A DNA stretch of 64,000 nucleotides from Ficedula albicollis (GCF_000247815.1 NC_021674.1:6589738-6653737), one strand, 5' to 3'. Positions 39,097 to 60,175 are shown, counted from the first letter of the stretch. Made by a program: numbers and translations. Notes: generated by a model not told the origin, from the letters alone.

Positions 39097-40138
39097 TTTG
39101 ACTCTTGGCTCTCTGGCTGTCCTAAGCCCTCTTCCACTTTTCTCTTGAGCTGTGAGTGCACATGAAGCTGGCTTCCCCTGTGTGGTAATTGTTGCTTTAA
39201 GAAGAACATGAGATACCTTCCTTGCTTTGGGGCAAGACAGCTGCAGCCAGCCAGTTCCAATCTCCAATTTTCCCTCACTTTGTAAAGAGCAAGTAAAGAC
39301 TTATGATTGCCTAGCTAGTCTCTAGGTAAGATACAACCTCTTCTGCTTGTTTTCTTTCACCTGGTCTCCTTTCTGGGATCCTGAGTATCAGAGGAAGAAT
39401 AAAAATTTGCCTTGTGGCAGTTCAAAGTGTGTGTTTCATTCCTGACCAGTCAAATGCCCCTCCTAGTGAAATCATCACAGCCCATAGCCATGTACACAAT
39501 GAAATGTGAAGAAGTGAGAAGTGTATTAGCACTTCCGTTCATCTCAATCTGGCAATTCCAGGATTGGGACTGCTTCTTTTTAAGACTCATAAGTCTCAAA
39601 ATTTAAATTTCATAAGGGAAATCAGAATAAAAATCAAAGAAGACATAGTAAAATATTCCAGCAGTAGTGGAAAGGGTAGTCAGTGATGCTGTAATCACAA
39701 GCCAAATTTAAAAGTGTGAGTAAGAGGCAATGAAAATTGAGGGCCATTCTTATGTTTATCTTAGATAGATACAGCAATTACTGTGATTCCTTTAATGCTG
39801 GCAGAGAAGGCCAGCACTATTTTCAGCTAAATAAAAGGAACCACAACAATGAGTAACTATTGATGCAGTGCACTCACAGAAAATTTACATTTTGAAAGGT
39901 ATAACAAAAGCTATATAGACTAGAGTTTTGTTTAATAACAGAAGTTTTTCCTGATTCTATAGGAAGTCTCCCTCAAGTGGGATATTTTTATTCTATGCTT
40001 TTAAAAGATGTGCTGTGAGTCACCTGTCTAAAAATTGCTATAAATGCCTATTTCCCCTGTGTCCTTTTGTGCATTTAGTTCAGCCACCCTCAGCCTGAGT
40101 ATTTAGAACAGGAATTCTATCCAGGCCTGTCTCTCCAC
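39097..40138. other. Unique non-coding sequence
   Basis: No element is recognised. An AATAAAAATTTGCC stretch lies near 39398-39411, but I see no LTR structure around it. Confidence 0.45.
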
Positions 40139-40612
40139 AGTCACAGAATCATAGGACCATAGATTGGTTTGGATTGGAAGGGATCATAACCCCCTGCCTC
40201 CTGTTAGATGAGGGTGCTGGACATCCAGCCTGGCCTTGCACACTTCCAGGGATGGCTCATCCACAGCTTCTTTGGGCAGGCCAGCCTGGCCTTGAACACT
40301 TCCAGGGATGGCTCACCCACAGCTTCTCTGGGCAGCTGCTCCAGTGCCTCATCACCCTCAGAGTATTATTTGCTAACGTCTAATCCAAATCTCTCCTCTT
40401 TTAGGTTCAAACTGTTCCCTCTTGTCCTCTTGCTATCTGCTCCTGTAAGAAGTCACTCTCCCTCCTTTTTATAAGCCCCTTTAGTGCTGGAGGGCTGTTA
40501 ATGAGATCTCCCTGGAGGTTTCTCTTCTCCAGGCTCATCCCCAGCTCTCTCAGCCTGTCTTCATAGGAGGGGTGCTCCAGCCCTCTGGGCATCTTGGTGG
40601 CTCATACTGAAG
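40139..40612 (-). mobile_element. CR1 LINE 3' fragment with an internal tandem duplication
   Basis: The plus strand runs TCACAGAATCATAGGACC, then GTTTGGATTGGAAGGGATCA, CATCCAGCCTGGCCTTG, CTCTGGGCAGCTGCTCCAGT, GTTCCCTCTTGTCCTCTTGC and CTTCTCCAGGCTCATCCCCA to CTCAGCCTGTCTTCATAGGA. It is among the longest CR1 fragments here. A 56-bp segment is doubled, with CCAGCCTGGCCTTG at 40225 and 40281. The duplication interrupts an otherwise collinear tail, so it arose after or during insertion. Confidence 0.95.
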
Positions 40613-41194
40613 GACTACCTGGCACTAAACCTTCCTGAGACTGACCATGTACACCCCAATTATATGAACATTTGATGGAGCTCAGGATCATGCAGGTCAT
40701 GTGGATGGGAATTATCTATGAAGTTTTAAAGGAATATGGAAAAGCAAGAAAATTTGCTGTCTGGGTAAATAAAAAGTGAATAGCAATTGCAACTAAATTT
40801 AGAGCACAATTTTATGCTTGTAAATATTAGATCTGTGTATTACTGTATCAAATAGAAGTACAGATTCTATCTGATCCGGTGTAGATGTATGATCAAATTA
40901 CCTGAGACGTGATATGGAGCTTATGATAGCTTCAGTTATTAGGAATGAAGGTGAAAAGACACAGATAATTCCTAATACATGGCTTATCCCTTTATGGCAC
41001 TGTTAATCTACCAAAACAATTTTTGACTAGTGTGATTTCATAGATTAAATTTATTTCAGTTGATCTTTGTGTCATGGAGACTTTCATAACTTAATGCTGG
41101 ATAGTAAAAAGTGGGACTCACTGCATTATTTACCCCAGAGGTCTTTGGGATCTATCTACCCAAACTTAATGTCGTGTGGGCTCTGTTACAGGGT
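40613..41194. other. Unique non-coding sequence between two CR1 fragments
   Basis: No supported feature. Confidence 0.5.
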
Positions 41195-41525
41195 TGCTTG
41201 TCTTGGTCTACAGCTTCCACAGAAGTGGAAGGGCCAGCACCTATCTCTTCTCTCTGGTCACTAGTGGAAGGGCACCAGGGAACAGCAATGAAGTTTTGTC
41301 ATAGGAGGTTTATATTGGATATTAGAGAAAAGTTTTTCACCCAGAGGGTGGTTGGGCACTGGAACAGGCTCCCCAGGGCAGTGGTCACAGCACCAAGCCT
41401 GACAGAGTTCAAGAAGCATTTGGACAACAATCTCAGGCACATGGTGTGATTTTGGGATGGTCCTATGCAGGGATAAGAGTTGGATTTGATTATCCTTGTT
41501 GGTTCTTTGCAACTCAGGATATTCT
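41195..41525 (+). mobile_element. CR1 LINE 3' fragment, sense strand
   Basis: The sense order is AGTGGAAGGGCACCAGGG, TTATATTGGATATTAGAGA, GCACTGGAACAGGCTCCCCA, ATTTGGACAACAATCTCAGG and GCAACTCAGGATATTCTAG at the end. An open frame over 41111-41449 carries FFTQRVVGHWNRLPR. This peptide is a familiar translation of bird CR1 3' regions and is sometimes annotated as a protein. It has no reverse transcriptase domain, and I do not call it a gene. Confidence 0.9.
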
Positions 41526-42502
41526 AGTAGTCACATTTAGTTTAATTTTTAATCCCTCATTACTGGTACTATTTTGGTTTGTATCAACTGAGTCAGATTG
41601 TCTCACTAGAATGCCAACATTGGGTCAGTAGCAGAAATGCTTTAAATTTATTTTCATTTGTCTGACAAAGGAGAAAAGCAGTCCCTGAAACGTTAGGGAA
41701 GTCCACTTAGTCCACTATGAAATATGAATATGCTAAAATCAGTCACTGAAAATCCTACACAGGGGAATCAGGAGAGAATAGTAGGTACATAAAAATATCT
41801 ATCATTTCAGATGGACTGATGACATTATAAGTTTTGCAAGCTAATGTGAGTAATCTGCAGGTTTGTAAGCACTTCACTGATGTCCACAGTTTAAACAGAG
41901 GAATCTTTAATACTTGTAAAATATGGAATTGGCTGCTAAGTTGCAGAAAACAGAGATAAAATTGTTGCCCTTGTTAATGTTGTTATTAAATATTCTTGTC
42001 TCTTTGCCTATCTCTTCTTAAACCACACTAATCAGAGCTCAGAGTTACACAGTCATGGTTGAATGCCCTTTCTCTATTGCATACATTTAATGCTCAGACT
42101 TTGCATCTTGGTGAGCTGTATCTCACATTTGCTTGTCTCTGTGTGACAGCACTAAAGTACCATGAATATTTATCAGGTTGATGGAAAGTATATTAGAAAT
42201 CAGGATCATTAAATTAAATTTAAAAAACTAATCAGTGCTTAGAATCATGATAATTTTATGTGAAGTCTAATTCTTTTATCTTTTAAAATGTTCTTCTTCA
42301 TATGCTCATGCTTATTGAAATTGTCTATTGTTCTGCATCATATTTTGGCCAAGGAATTTTCCAAGGGTTCTACGAGCCAACATCCAAATATTATTTTACA
42401 TTACTTTATTACTAACATGCAAACTTTTATTTTAATTTTATTGGCAAATACCAAACCATTATACTGAGGACATCAGAGCTGCCAATACATGAATAGATCT
42501 CA
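41526..42502. other. Unique non-coding sequence
   Basis: No supported feature. Confidence 0.5.
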
Positions 42503-42580
42503 TTATCATAGAATGGTTTTGCTTAGAAAGAACCTTAAAGATCATCTAGTTTCACCCTGATGCATACAGGAGTAAAGCAC
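42503..42580 (-). mobile_element. Short CR1 LINE 3' end
   Basis: ATTATCATAGAATGGTTTTG then AAAGAACCTTAAAGATCATC then TAGTTTCACCCTGATGCA on the plus strand match the reversed CR1 terminus. The match fades beyond about 42580. Confidence 0.65.
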
Positions 42581-45740
<3,160 letters not shown>

Positions 45741-47696
45741 TGTGAGAATTAGTTATATTTTCTTACTTGCTACCAAACAGAGTGAAAAGACTGACAGGTA
45801 ACATGCAAAGGAATTTATCAGTTATTTTCTACATTAGATTTGCTGCTATCCTTTGTTTTATTAGAGCATAATTATAATTAATCATTAAATGGTCATTACT
45901 GAGGAGATTTAAATTTGTGAAAAATCGCACATTCCATTAAGGGAAAGGAAGAATAAGGAATATGTGAGTCTAGAAATCCCAGAGAAGTAAACTCTTTTAA
46001 AAAGAATGCTTCTGCAATTCTTATGACCGAGCTTATCAAATGTCACTACACTTGCATGGGTATTCTAGGTTAATTATTTTTTACCAAATCTTTTTTATTT
46101 TTTTTCGCCTTGCAAATATTCATTTTTCTTTTGTTCAGCTAATCAGGTAACAAGTACCTGCCCATTGTTATCTCCATGTTAACTTGAATGTTGCAAAGTA
46201 ATTGAACTCTTTCTTTAACCTTATCTAACAACGAACTCAAGTGAATTGAAAATCTCTAATATCATCATAATCCTTTACTTATCTTTCTTTGCTTAGGAGG
46301 TAAAACATCCATTGAGCTTGACTCACCTGGAAGATTTACAGAATATTGGTACTCTGAAAAATGCTGATTCAGTCTCTTCAAATTCCCATGGTTTATGCAG
46401 TTGCATTCAACTTATCTGACTGTCCATCCGTTGTTATGCTGCTCTATCTCTGCTGTTGCTAGAATTTAAATTCAAAAACTCTTTGCAGCAGGGATTGTAG
46501 GCCAACTCCAGCTCTTTTGCATCCAACAGGAGTGGTGTCAGGAGCTTCTATAGGTCAGGATTTACTTCCTAACCTTTGCTGTGCTCTTGAATCACTGATT
46601 AACAGTGTGATCTCAATAATGTAGACAATATGTAGAATTGTCTGCATTTCTGGTGTGCATGAATAGTCATGTCTGCCACGCTGATATGAGGCCACCTGCC
46701 CCACAATGGTAAATGCAGTCTCTCATTGATTTGGGTATGGGAGAAATTGCTTAAAAAGCATTTTTCTTATGCTGCTTGTCATAAACAGAATGTGGAAGAT
46801 TCCTGGCATTCATCCTGCATTCGGTGTATCTTACACCTGGATTTTATTTTCACATATCTGGAGATAGCCTGCCTTCATAGTAATTAAAAATAAATCACAG
46901 AGGAAAAAAAAAAAAGTGGGACTTGTGCTTTCATTTTTATTAGTTCATCTCTGGAGCCTGAGAGAGATTTTCTTTCTTGTGCTGCATTGTGATTAAGACA
47001 GGATATGATCCACTGTTTAGGTAGTTGCTTAATAATTATCCTTGAAAACATAGGTAATGCCATCATATGTGCAGAGCACCTCATCTTCCACAATACTGCA
47101 CTGTGTTTACTCCTAAAAATTCTTCCTGTTTCTTCAGCTCCTGGGGCTCAAGGCCAGTATAAAGCAGACTGAGTACTTTGCAAAATACAATTTTTAAGCC
47201 CATGCAGGTAGATTGTTTCTCTCTCCCTTTTATTTATCAGAACTTTCCCCATACTGTTTTGGGTTAGTGGAGAAAATCAGGCAATAAGCTCAGGGTCTTT
47301 TTTTTCCATTATGTGTCTGTCTCCAACTGTTTGGCCAGAATCTGGCTGTTGAATTGCCCTCTAGAGCTTTAATTTATTTTCATAGTGTAGGTTTAGAGAC
47401 CTGTGCCTCTCCTCTCTTAGCTGTTGGGAAGAAAGTCATGCTCTGGCGCTGCAGAGCTGCTTGTGCCTTTCCAAGGGTTCACAGACCCTTCCCAAGAGTC
47501 CAACGTGTATTTATTACAGGTGTAATCACCTTTACAGGTGTGATGTCAGGTACAAAATTCTGACTTAAAGAGAATCAGATTTCAGTAGGTAAATTTTCTT
47601 AGAAGCATCTTAGGACTTTTAATTTTACCATTATGATGGTAGGTAAACTGTTAGGGTTGATGTGTTGTAGGCAATTACATTCTGGCTATTTAAAAT
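45741..47696. other. Unique AT-rich non-coding sequence
   Basis: A 12-base A run lies near 46903. Nothing else is recognised. Confidence 0.5.
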
Positions 47697-47757
47697 CTGT
47701 CACAGAATCTGATTCTGCTAAAGAAAATCACCTAGTTTCAATCCCCCCAATGAATGT
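47697..47757 (-). mobile_element. Possible very diverged CR1 3' end
   Basis: CACAGAATCTGATTCTGC, AAATCACCTAGTTTCAATCC and CCCCAATG roughly follow the reversed CR1 terminus, but the match is weak and short. Confidence 0.3.
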
Positions 47758-47777
47758 TCAAAGTCTTTGTTTTAACA

Positions 47778-47987
47778 ACTCCTTTTTCTGGCATGTTGTT
47801 TTAATATAAGTCAAGCAGCATAAACCCATTCCCACCAGATTCTGTTCAGCTTCCACTCCTTTTTCTGGCATGTTGTTTTAATATAACAGTCAAGCAGCAT
47901 AAACCCATTTCCACCAGATTCTGTTCAGCTTCTTAATATAACAGTCAAGCAGCATAAACCCATTTCCACCAGATTCTGTTCAGCTTC
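47778..47987. repeat. Tandem repeat cluster, 77-bp and 55-bp periods
   Basis: Copy one starts at 47778 and copy two at 47855 (ACTCCTTTTTCTGGCATG). A shorter third copy, beginning TTAATATAACAGTCAAGCAG, starts at 47933, 55 bp after the matching point in copy two. Copies two and three share CAGTCAAG and CCCATTTCC, where copy one has AAGTCAAG and CCCATTCCC. Copy three is therefore derived from copy two: two successive duplication steps. Confidence 0.93.
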
Positions 47988-50900
47988 TCTCTGTTTGCAC
48001 CATCTTTCCTCTTTGCAGTTTTGCACTTGCCTAATGTCACTTGCAAATGCAAGCAGACTCAGGCAGCCTTGGTGCTTGCACCCCTCCTGAATGGAGATGC
48101 TCCCAATGGTACTTTTCTCCAAAATGGTCATGATTGCACACCCAGACATTTCCTAGGAGCTGCTCCTGGCCTCCCAAAGCCTTGCAGCTCACATTATTGA
48201 TGGCTGGGTTGTGGTTTGGGCTGTTCATGCCAACAGAGATCACGCAGGTCCCAATTATTTTTGCACTTGTCTAACCAATTTTCTGCTCTAAGTCAGATGT
48301 TTCTAGAGAAACAAAAGCCTAAGAGCAGATTTTTGTTCCTTGACAGATATTTGATGGGGAAAGAGATTTAAGAAAGCTTTGTATCAGCAAGCACTAAATT
48401 AATTAGAATCCATACTTTAGGAAGGGATGTTTTCAATGCCCCATCACTTTACATCAGGCAGCCTATGATTTGGAATCACAGGCTGAAGTCATACCATCCT
48501 ACATTTTCCTTAGATTTAACTTCATGTGAATAAAATATTGTCACATTAAAGGGAGATCATTCTCTTCTCCCTCTTTCCTTTCTATTCCTTCTCCCTCCTC
48601 CTCCAGTGTTTTCAGGGAACAGATTGTGTGACTTCTGTTTTTTTAAAGGTCTGTTTCTTTTAGTGAACCTGACTGCTGTTATGTTTGTTTTGTGTACTGT
48701 AGCATCCTACAGGAAATGTCTAATTGATTGTTATAATAGCAATGCACAAGAAATTGTTCAAAGTCCACTTATTCATGTTGAAGTAGTTTTTCTGCCTGTC
48801 CCTTGTTTCACAAAATCTCTTTGCTTTATTTCTGATGGTTGGTATGTCAGACAAATGCTCTTGTACTGAGCAGAGCAATTAAACATCTGATCAGTCATGA
48901 GAGCATTTTTTCTTTTCACAGCAAGCACTTGTACTTGCTTTGTGAAAATACTGTTCCTGCTCTAAAGCTACTCAGACTGCTTCAGGGTTTTAGATCAGCT
49001 GCAAGTTCCTCTTTGGCTGCTCCAAACCTTGAAAATTGAAAGAAGTACTTCTGTTCATGTGACAAGATGTGATGATACAAAATGAAAGTTACTTGTGTTA
49101 TGCCATCAACCACAGCCAATATCTGTTTCTGCATTTCCTTGGAAAAATCTCCCACTGTTGCATTTTGGCTATAGGAGCAGCAGAAAGGATAATGCAACAT
49201 AATTCCTCATGTAATGGAGAAGCAAAAGAGAGCTTTATTTAAAGAAACACTACACTTATATAGGGTAGCACATGCAAAAAAGAATAAAAAAAGACTCATG
49301 GGTCCAAGAAGGCAGCACCTCTTTGAAAATATACTTTCTGCAAAACATCACATCTCCAGCAGGTGTTTAATCGTTGTTGTAGTCTCTTGTCCTTGAGCAT
49401 CCTGAGAAAGGGCTGCTTTCTTGGCTCCCAGCAGTATCCTAACAACACCCCACTCCATCATAGCCGGGCATTTCTGTCAGATTATAGTAAATTTATTTTG
49501 TTTGCTGATTTGTATGTTTGTACAGGCAAGGAACCACCACCCAGCAATTTAAATTGTCCTGTGTCACAAGAGGAGCTTACTCCCACATAGGATGTGCTTG
49601 GATACCTGGGTTTTCATGCAGATGATCCTTCCCATGCTGTTTGCCATGGTGTAAACAGGGTGGATGTGTCCCAGATGTGTTCTAAAGAAGTATCTCTCCC
49701 TGGTACTGATGGGTGGATGCAGCAGGGCATCACCACTCGCTGCCTGGGCAGGGAGAAGCAGAGTGTTTGTCACAGGTGCCATTTGCAGTGCAGAGGGTGC
49801 CCTTGCCTTCTGCCCTCACTCCTCTAAAGACCAAATCCTATTCTGAGGAGGACAGAGCTTCCCAACCCTGCTCTGGGAAGCAGGCATTTCCCTTGGAGTG
49901 AATCTGTGGTGAAGACAGGGCAGCCCTGCTCCTGCACACCAGCATGTGCTGGTGAGAACACAAGCATGACAAAGTGCTGCACACAAGCACATTTCCATTG
50001 CTGTCTTCACCTCTAAAGAACACAGATGAAAGTGGCATCCCGCAGACCTTGTTAAAAAGAAAAAAAACAAAAAAACAAAAAAACAGAAAGCCATCAGGAA
50101 AAGGGATCTGACATATCTGTAGCTCTGTGTTGCAGAGCATTTTAGCATCTCTTGTGAATTGCTGGCTGCTCTCAATTCACACTTATTAAATGGACATTCG
50201 AGGCACTTAGCACCTTGCAGGGGGCATTCAGCACTGTTTAGCATCAGTGTCTTCCTAGGTCTTCACTTCTGAAACAACCAGCTCTGCAAAGCAAAATAAA
50301 GGTTTGTTTTGACAACCTGTTGTGATGTATGGATCCAATTACCGAAGTCTCCACACTCATGTTGGTTCTGGAATTTTTTTTTTTGGGTAGTAGAAGCATA
50401 ATCTGAAACAAGGAATTCTCCTTTATGTTACATTCCCTCTAGGCAAAAAAGTAAATATAGGGAGGAAAAGAATTAATGGAGCCTATAACTCATAGGGGTG
50501 TTGTTTGTTCATATACATCACATTGCTCTGCCACGCTTACTCAGATTTTCTCATCATTCTTTCTCCACTCCCAGCTCTCCCTTCTCTTATCATATTTTTG
50601 CATCAGCATAACATTTTGGATTTTGTAGAATCCGCTCATAATTTACTCTAATGCTAGCAACGTGAATGTTGGAGATGTAATTTACACCATCGGGTTGAAC
50701 TAGAGCCAGGCACGTCTCTAAGAGCTGCACCTGCTTTCCTTAGGCTGTGTTTAGTGGAATTTTTCCTATAAGATTTAATTCATATTCTTTCTGGGAAAAT
50801 GTTTAGTGAGCTAACAATTTAAGTAAGGGTTAGGGGGACAGTACAACTTGAAGTTCTGTAATGTAGATAAAATATTTTCCAAACATTTCAGATATCACAA

Positions 50901-51010
50901 AATGAGTTATGAATTATGTGAGTTTCTCCCTCTGCTCTTTCTCATTGTTAAATCCATGTTCACTTTCATTTAATTTCCATTAAGAGCATGTCCTTTTTCT
51001 GACTCAAGGA
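47988..51010. other. Unique non-coding sequence
   Basis: The largest frames (142 codons minus at 49816-50244, 100 codons minus at 49838-50140) overlap in different frames and show no domain. The segment 50620-50760 is CpG-bearing, non-repetitive sequence of unknown role. Confidence 0.5.
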
Positions 51011-51239
51011 GAAAACAAACAAAAACCCCCAATACATGCATACAAAAAAAAAAACCAAACACAAACCAACCAAAAAACAAACAAACTAGCAAAAAGAACA
51101 CAAAAAAACTCGCAAAAACCCCACAACCAAAATAAAAAAAGCCCACAGAAAAAAAAAGGCCACAAATAAAAACAAAAAGCAAAACCAACCAAACAAACAA
51201 AAAAAAACCCACACCAAAAAAAAACCACCAAAAAAACCC
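51011..51239. repeat. A/C-only low-complexity tract
   Basis: About 230 bp composed almost wholly of A and C on the plus strand, with irregular CAAAA/CCAAAC words and very few G or T. The hydrophobic Phe/Val/Cys/Trp-rich minus-strand open frames at 50970-51249 are translations of its complement, not a membrane protein. Confidence 0.95.
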
Positions 51240-51505
51240 TTTTGTACAAGTAAGCTTTCTGATTTATCCTTCTGATCTGGAGTGATGATTAATCACTGGC
51301 TCTTCCTTCTTACAAGAGAGAAAGAAATACATTTTTTCTTATGAAGTAAAGTCCCATTGTCAACGTACAGCATAGAATGCACAGTAAACATATAAAGAAT
51401 TTTAAAAGACTGTTATTCGTGGCCTGTTGTTTTCTGAAATTAATGTAATTTAGTCAAGACAGTTCCTTTTTCTCTGTGATTCAACATTAAAAATTGTAGA
51501 CTAGG

Positions 51506-51599
51506 GCTTTGAGCAGCAAGGTCTGTTGGAAGGCGGGGCTGGAATAAGATCATCTCCAAGGTCAGTTCAAACCAAAACCATTCCATGATTCTCTGGAAA
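51506..51599 (+). mobile_element. CR1 LINE 3' end with internal deletion
   Basis: The sense-strand tail is CTTTGAGCAGCAAGGTCTG, then GGAATAAGATCATCTCCAAG, then CAAACCAAAACCATTCCATG and ATTCTCTGG. The usual GTGTCCCTGCCCATGGCAGG block between the first two parts is missing. Confidence 0.8.
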
Positions 51600-57695
<6,096 letters not shown>

Positions 57696-58817
57696 GCAAT
57701 TAAATAAATACCTAAATAAAAGCAATACCTTTTTGCTCAGCTGTTTCTTGTCATTATCAGATTTATGTAGCTGTTGGGTATGTATTAATTTCTAAGGCTG
57801 AGAAGACTAATATCATCAGCCATAATTCTGTGGGTTTCTCCTGAAGCCATTACCATAATTAAGATAATGACATTTAAAGCGAGTGTTTATTTCATACTGC
57901 TTTGTATGGCAAAATATAATTAGGTGTTTGGCTGGATATGTATATGGTTGAAAAGAGTTTTAGAGGCTGAATAAAGACTGAATAAAGCAGGAGTTTAACT
58001 CAGAGTGAATCTGGAATTTAGAGCAAGGATGGCATGAGCACCCCATGCAATCTGCTAATAGAGTGAGAAGATTTTCTTAATTCCCCTGCACTTCAGGAAT
58101 TCTTTGTCCAGAGTGACAACTGTGCCTTTAAATTTACAAAATTTCCACAGGTCTTGTGCTAACTGTGCTGATGTAATCTTGTAAATATTTGTCTGCCCTA
58201 CATTTGAAGCAAAACAAAGAACAGTTTCTTAGCGCACCCTGCAGTGCAATGTGGGCTTTCCCTGCCCTGTGGGAACTTGTTTATGCTGCCCACACACACA
58301 CCTGAAGCTTGAGATCCCAAGCAGAAAAGCAGATTGCAAGTGAAGAATTTAGTTGTAGGCTACCATGTGGCTCTAATCCTTCATTTTTTCATTTGCAACA
58401 GCAAGTTTTGCAGATATTGATATGGCTAAAGGAAAAGAAGTTGATTTCATGCTTCACAATGACCTTTTAGGCTTCACTTGATGCCATTTGTCTTTTTTCT
58501 TTCAGACAGAAGTTCTCAATTTTTTGAATGTTAGCCAAGGGTAAAACATAACCTGACTAGGTGAAGTGCACCTTTTATGTGTCTCACTTGGCATTTAAAA
58601 AAAAAAACAGAGGGAGTGGAGAAAAGGATGCCCTATCTACTAAGTAACTGAGTAATATGAGGGTCAGAGAGCACAAGAAGAGGAAAAAATATTTAAGATT
58701 AAGTATGTCAACTTCTTTCAAAACCAATTGAGTGCTGGTTTAGTTATTTAAGTCAGTGTTTGTTACACATAGAACTAATGCTTCCACTTCTGTATTAGGT
58801 AAAATTAATTATATAAT
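57696..58817. other. Unique AT-rich non-coding sequence
   Basis: The segment 57800-57950 is rich in TAATTA-like words and non-repetitive. No gene is called. Confidence 0.5.
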
Positions 58818-58980
58818 CACATGATGGTTTGGGTTGGCAGGAGCTTAAAGGTCATCTCATTCCAAATCCCCTGCCATGCTTAGGGACACCTTAAACTAGA
58901 CCAGGCTGCTCATCCAAGGAGGTTGGCCATCAACCAGGTTGCTCATTGAACCCCATCAAACCTGGCCTTGTACACTTGAG
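58818..58980 (-). mobile_element. CR1 LINE 3' fragment
   Basis: The plus strand shows GATGGTTTGGGTTGGCAGG, AGGTCATCTCATTCCAAATC, CCCTGCCATGCTTAGGGACA, CTAGACCAGGCTGCTCATC and AACCTGGCCTTGTACACTTG. A segment around 58914-58945 repeats the CAGGNTGCTCAT words, a small internal duplication. Confidence 0.88.
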
Positions 58981-59425
58981 CAGTAGTTTGAACTATTATA
59001 TCTTTGAGGAAACCATTTTTTTGTTGGCATACTCCCAGGAACTCTCATCCTAACAATGCTTTCTCAGCCAAGTCCTGGAGATGGTCTCTCTTTTCCAACC
59101 ATTGTAGCACACACTGCCTCCATCATCCATTTCACCTTTCCAGATACTTCCCTTGTGAATACTTCTACCAGCTTGAAAAATGATTTCTCTATTTTCTATC
59201 AGTCAGTGATCCCTGAAAATATTTATTCTTCCCCCTATTAGCATAGTGTAGTGGACAACATCCATTTCAATGGCATAACTCTGAAAGTCAATTTTTGAAA
59301 CAGCATTACTCTCAGAGTTTCTAATGAAAGCCTTCTTCTATCATATTGGCTAGAATAATTTTCTGTGTCTTTCTTTGCACCTCTTAGTCTAGTTTACTCA
59401 GGCTTTACTGTCTGGTTTACCTAGG
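58981..59425. other. Unique non-coding sequence
   Basis: No supported feature before the LTR. Confidence 0.5.
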
Positions 59426-60175
59426 TGTCAGAGACTGGAAAAGGTGATCTGTTTCAAGGCATTTGGGGAGCTCAGAATGTGTGGTGGAGTGCCCTGCCCC
59501 CAACACCCCTCAGCGGGGCAGTATCTGTCAATCATGACTGTCAATCGTGTCAATCATGGGGAGGCATCCTCCCAGTGTCACCTAAGCCACCCCTGAGTGG
59601 CAGAGAGACTGCCAGTCCCACCTGGGAAGAAGGCTCAGCATGGGCCAGGCCTAATTTAAGCCTGGCCATGAGGCAAGCACGTTGTTCTTTAACCCTGCCT
59701 TCATCTTGGAGCCTTACATCACTGGGACCCAGGAGCTATAAACACGTTGTTCTTTAACCCTGCCTTCATCTTTCAGCCTTACATCACTGGGACCCAGGAG
59801 CTATAAATCTGTCTTTCTATATATTTCCTGTTTTTCTGGTTTTTTCCCCCCTTCTTCCCCTTCTTCTTCCTCTTCTGCTTCTGCTGCTCCTCCTCCTCCT
59901 CCTTCCTCTTCTTGTCCTCCTTCCAAGTCTCTTCTCATGAAACATAACATAGAATGGGTTATAATGCTTTCTGTGTTCAGTGGGCTAAGTCTATGCTGTG
60001 ATAAGTGATGTTATGCAGTATTCACTCTTTTTCCAATGTTCCTTAATTTTCTAGTTTGTCAATAAACTTTTGTATATTTTTGCCTCTTGAGAATATTTAG
60101 TTGGAATTTTCTCCTTTGCGCCTACCCAGAGCAAAAGAACTTGGGTTTAGCCCTAGGCCTGAGTGATCAAGGTGT
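59426..60175 (+). mobile_element. Solo LTR (endogenous retrovirus remnant) with doubled core promoter
   Basis: It begins TGTCAGAGACTGG and is GC-richer than its flanks. It carries TATAAA at 59737-59742 and again at 59802-59807, a pyrimidine tract at about 59838-59930, and a polyadenylation signal AATAAA at 60061-60066, so U3, R and U5 follow in the expected order. AGGTGT occurs at both borders (59423-59428 and 60170-60175), but its fit with TG...CA termini is imperfect. No gag, pol or env sequence adjoins, consistent with recombination to a solo LTR. Confidence 0.65.
59678..59807 (+). promoter_or_regulatory. 65-bp tandem duplication carrying the LTR TATA box
   Basis: Units at 59678-59742 and 59743-59807 both begin CACGTTGTTCTTTAACCCTG and end GACCCAGGAGCTATAAA. 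They differ by GGAGCC against TCAGCC. Each copy ends in a TATAAA, so the LTR has two potential core promoters 65 bp apart. Activity cannot be read from sequence. Confidence 0.85.

Noticed and set aside
41111..41449. 112-codon plus-strand frame with an FFTQRVVGHWNRLPR motif
   Set aside because: It lies in a CR1 3' fragment; this peptide is a recurrent translation of avian CR1 tails and not an independent gene.
47778..47987. Regular repeats considered as a CRISPR array (also the other tandem repeats)
   Set aside because: Copies are contiguous with no unique spacers, and the window is vertebrate.
49816..50244. 142-codon minus-strand open frame
   Set aside because: Part of its length is the complement of an A-rich tract (poly-Phe); an overlapping frame is equally open; no domain.
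50970..51249. Hydrophobic minus-strand frames resembling a small membrane protein
   Set aside because: Composition is fully explained by the A/C-only tract on the plus strand.
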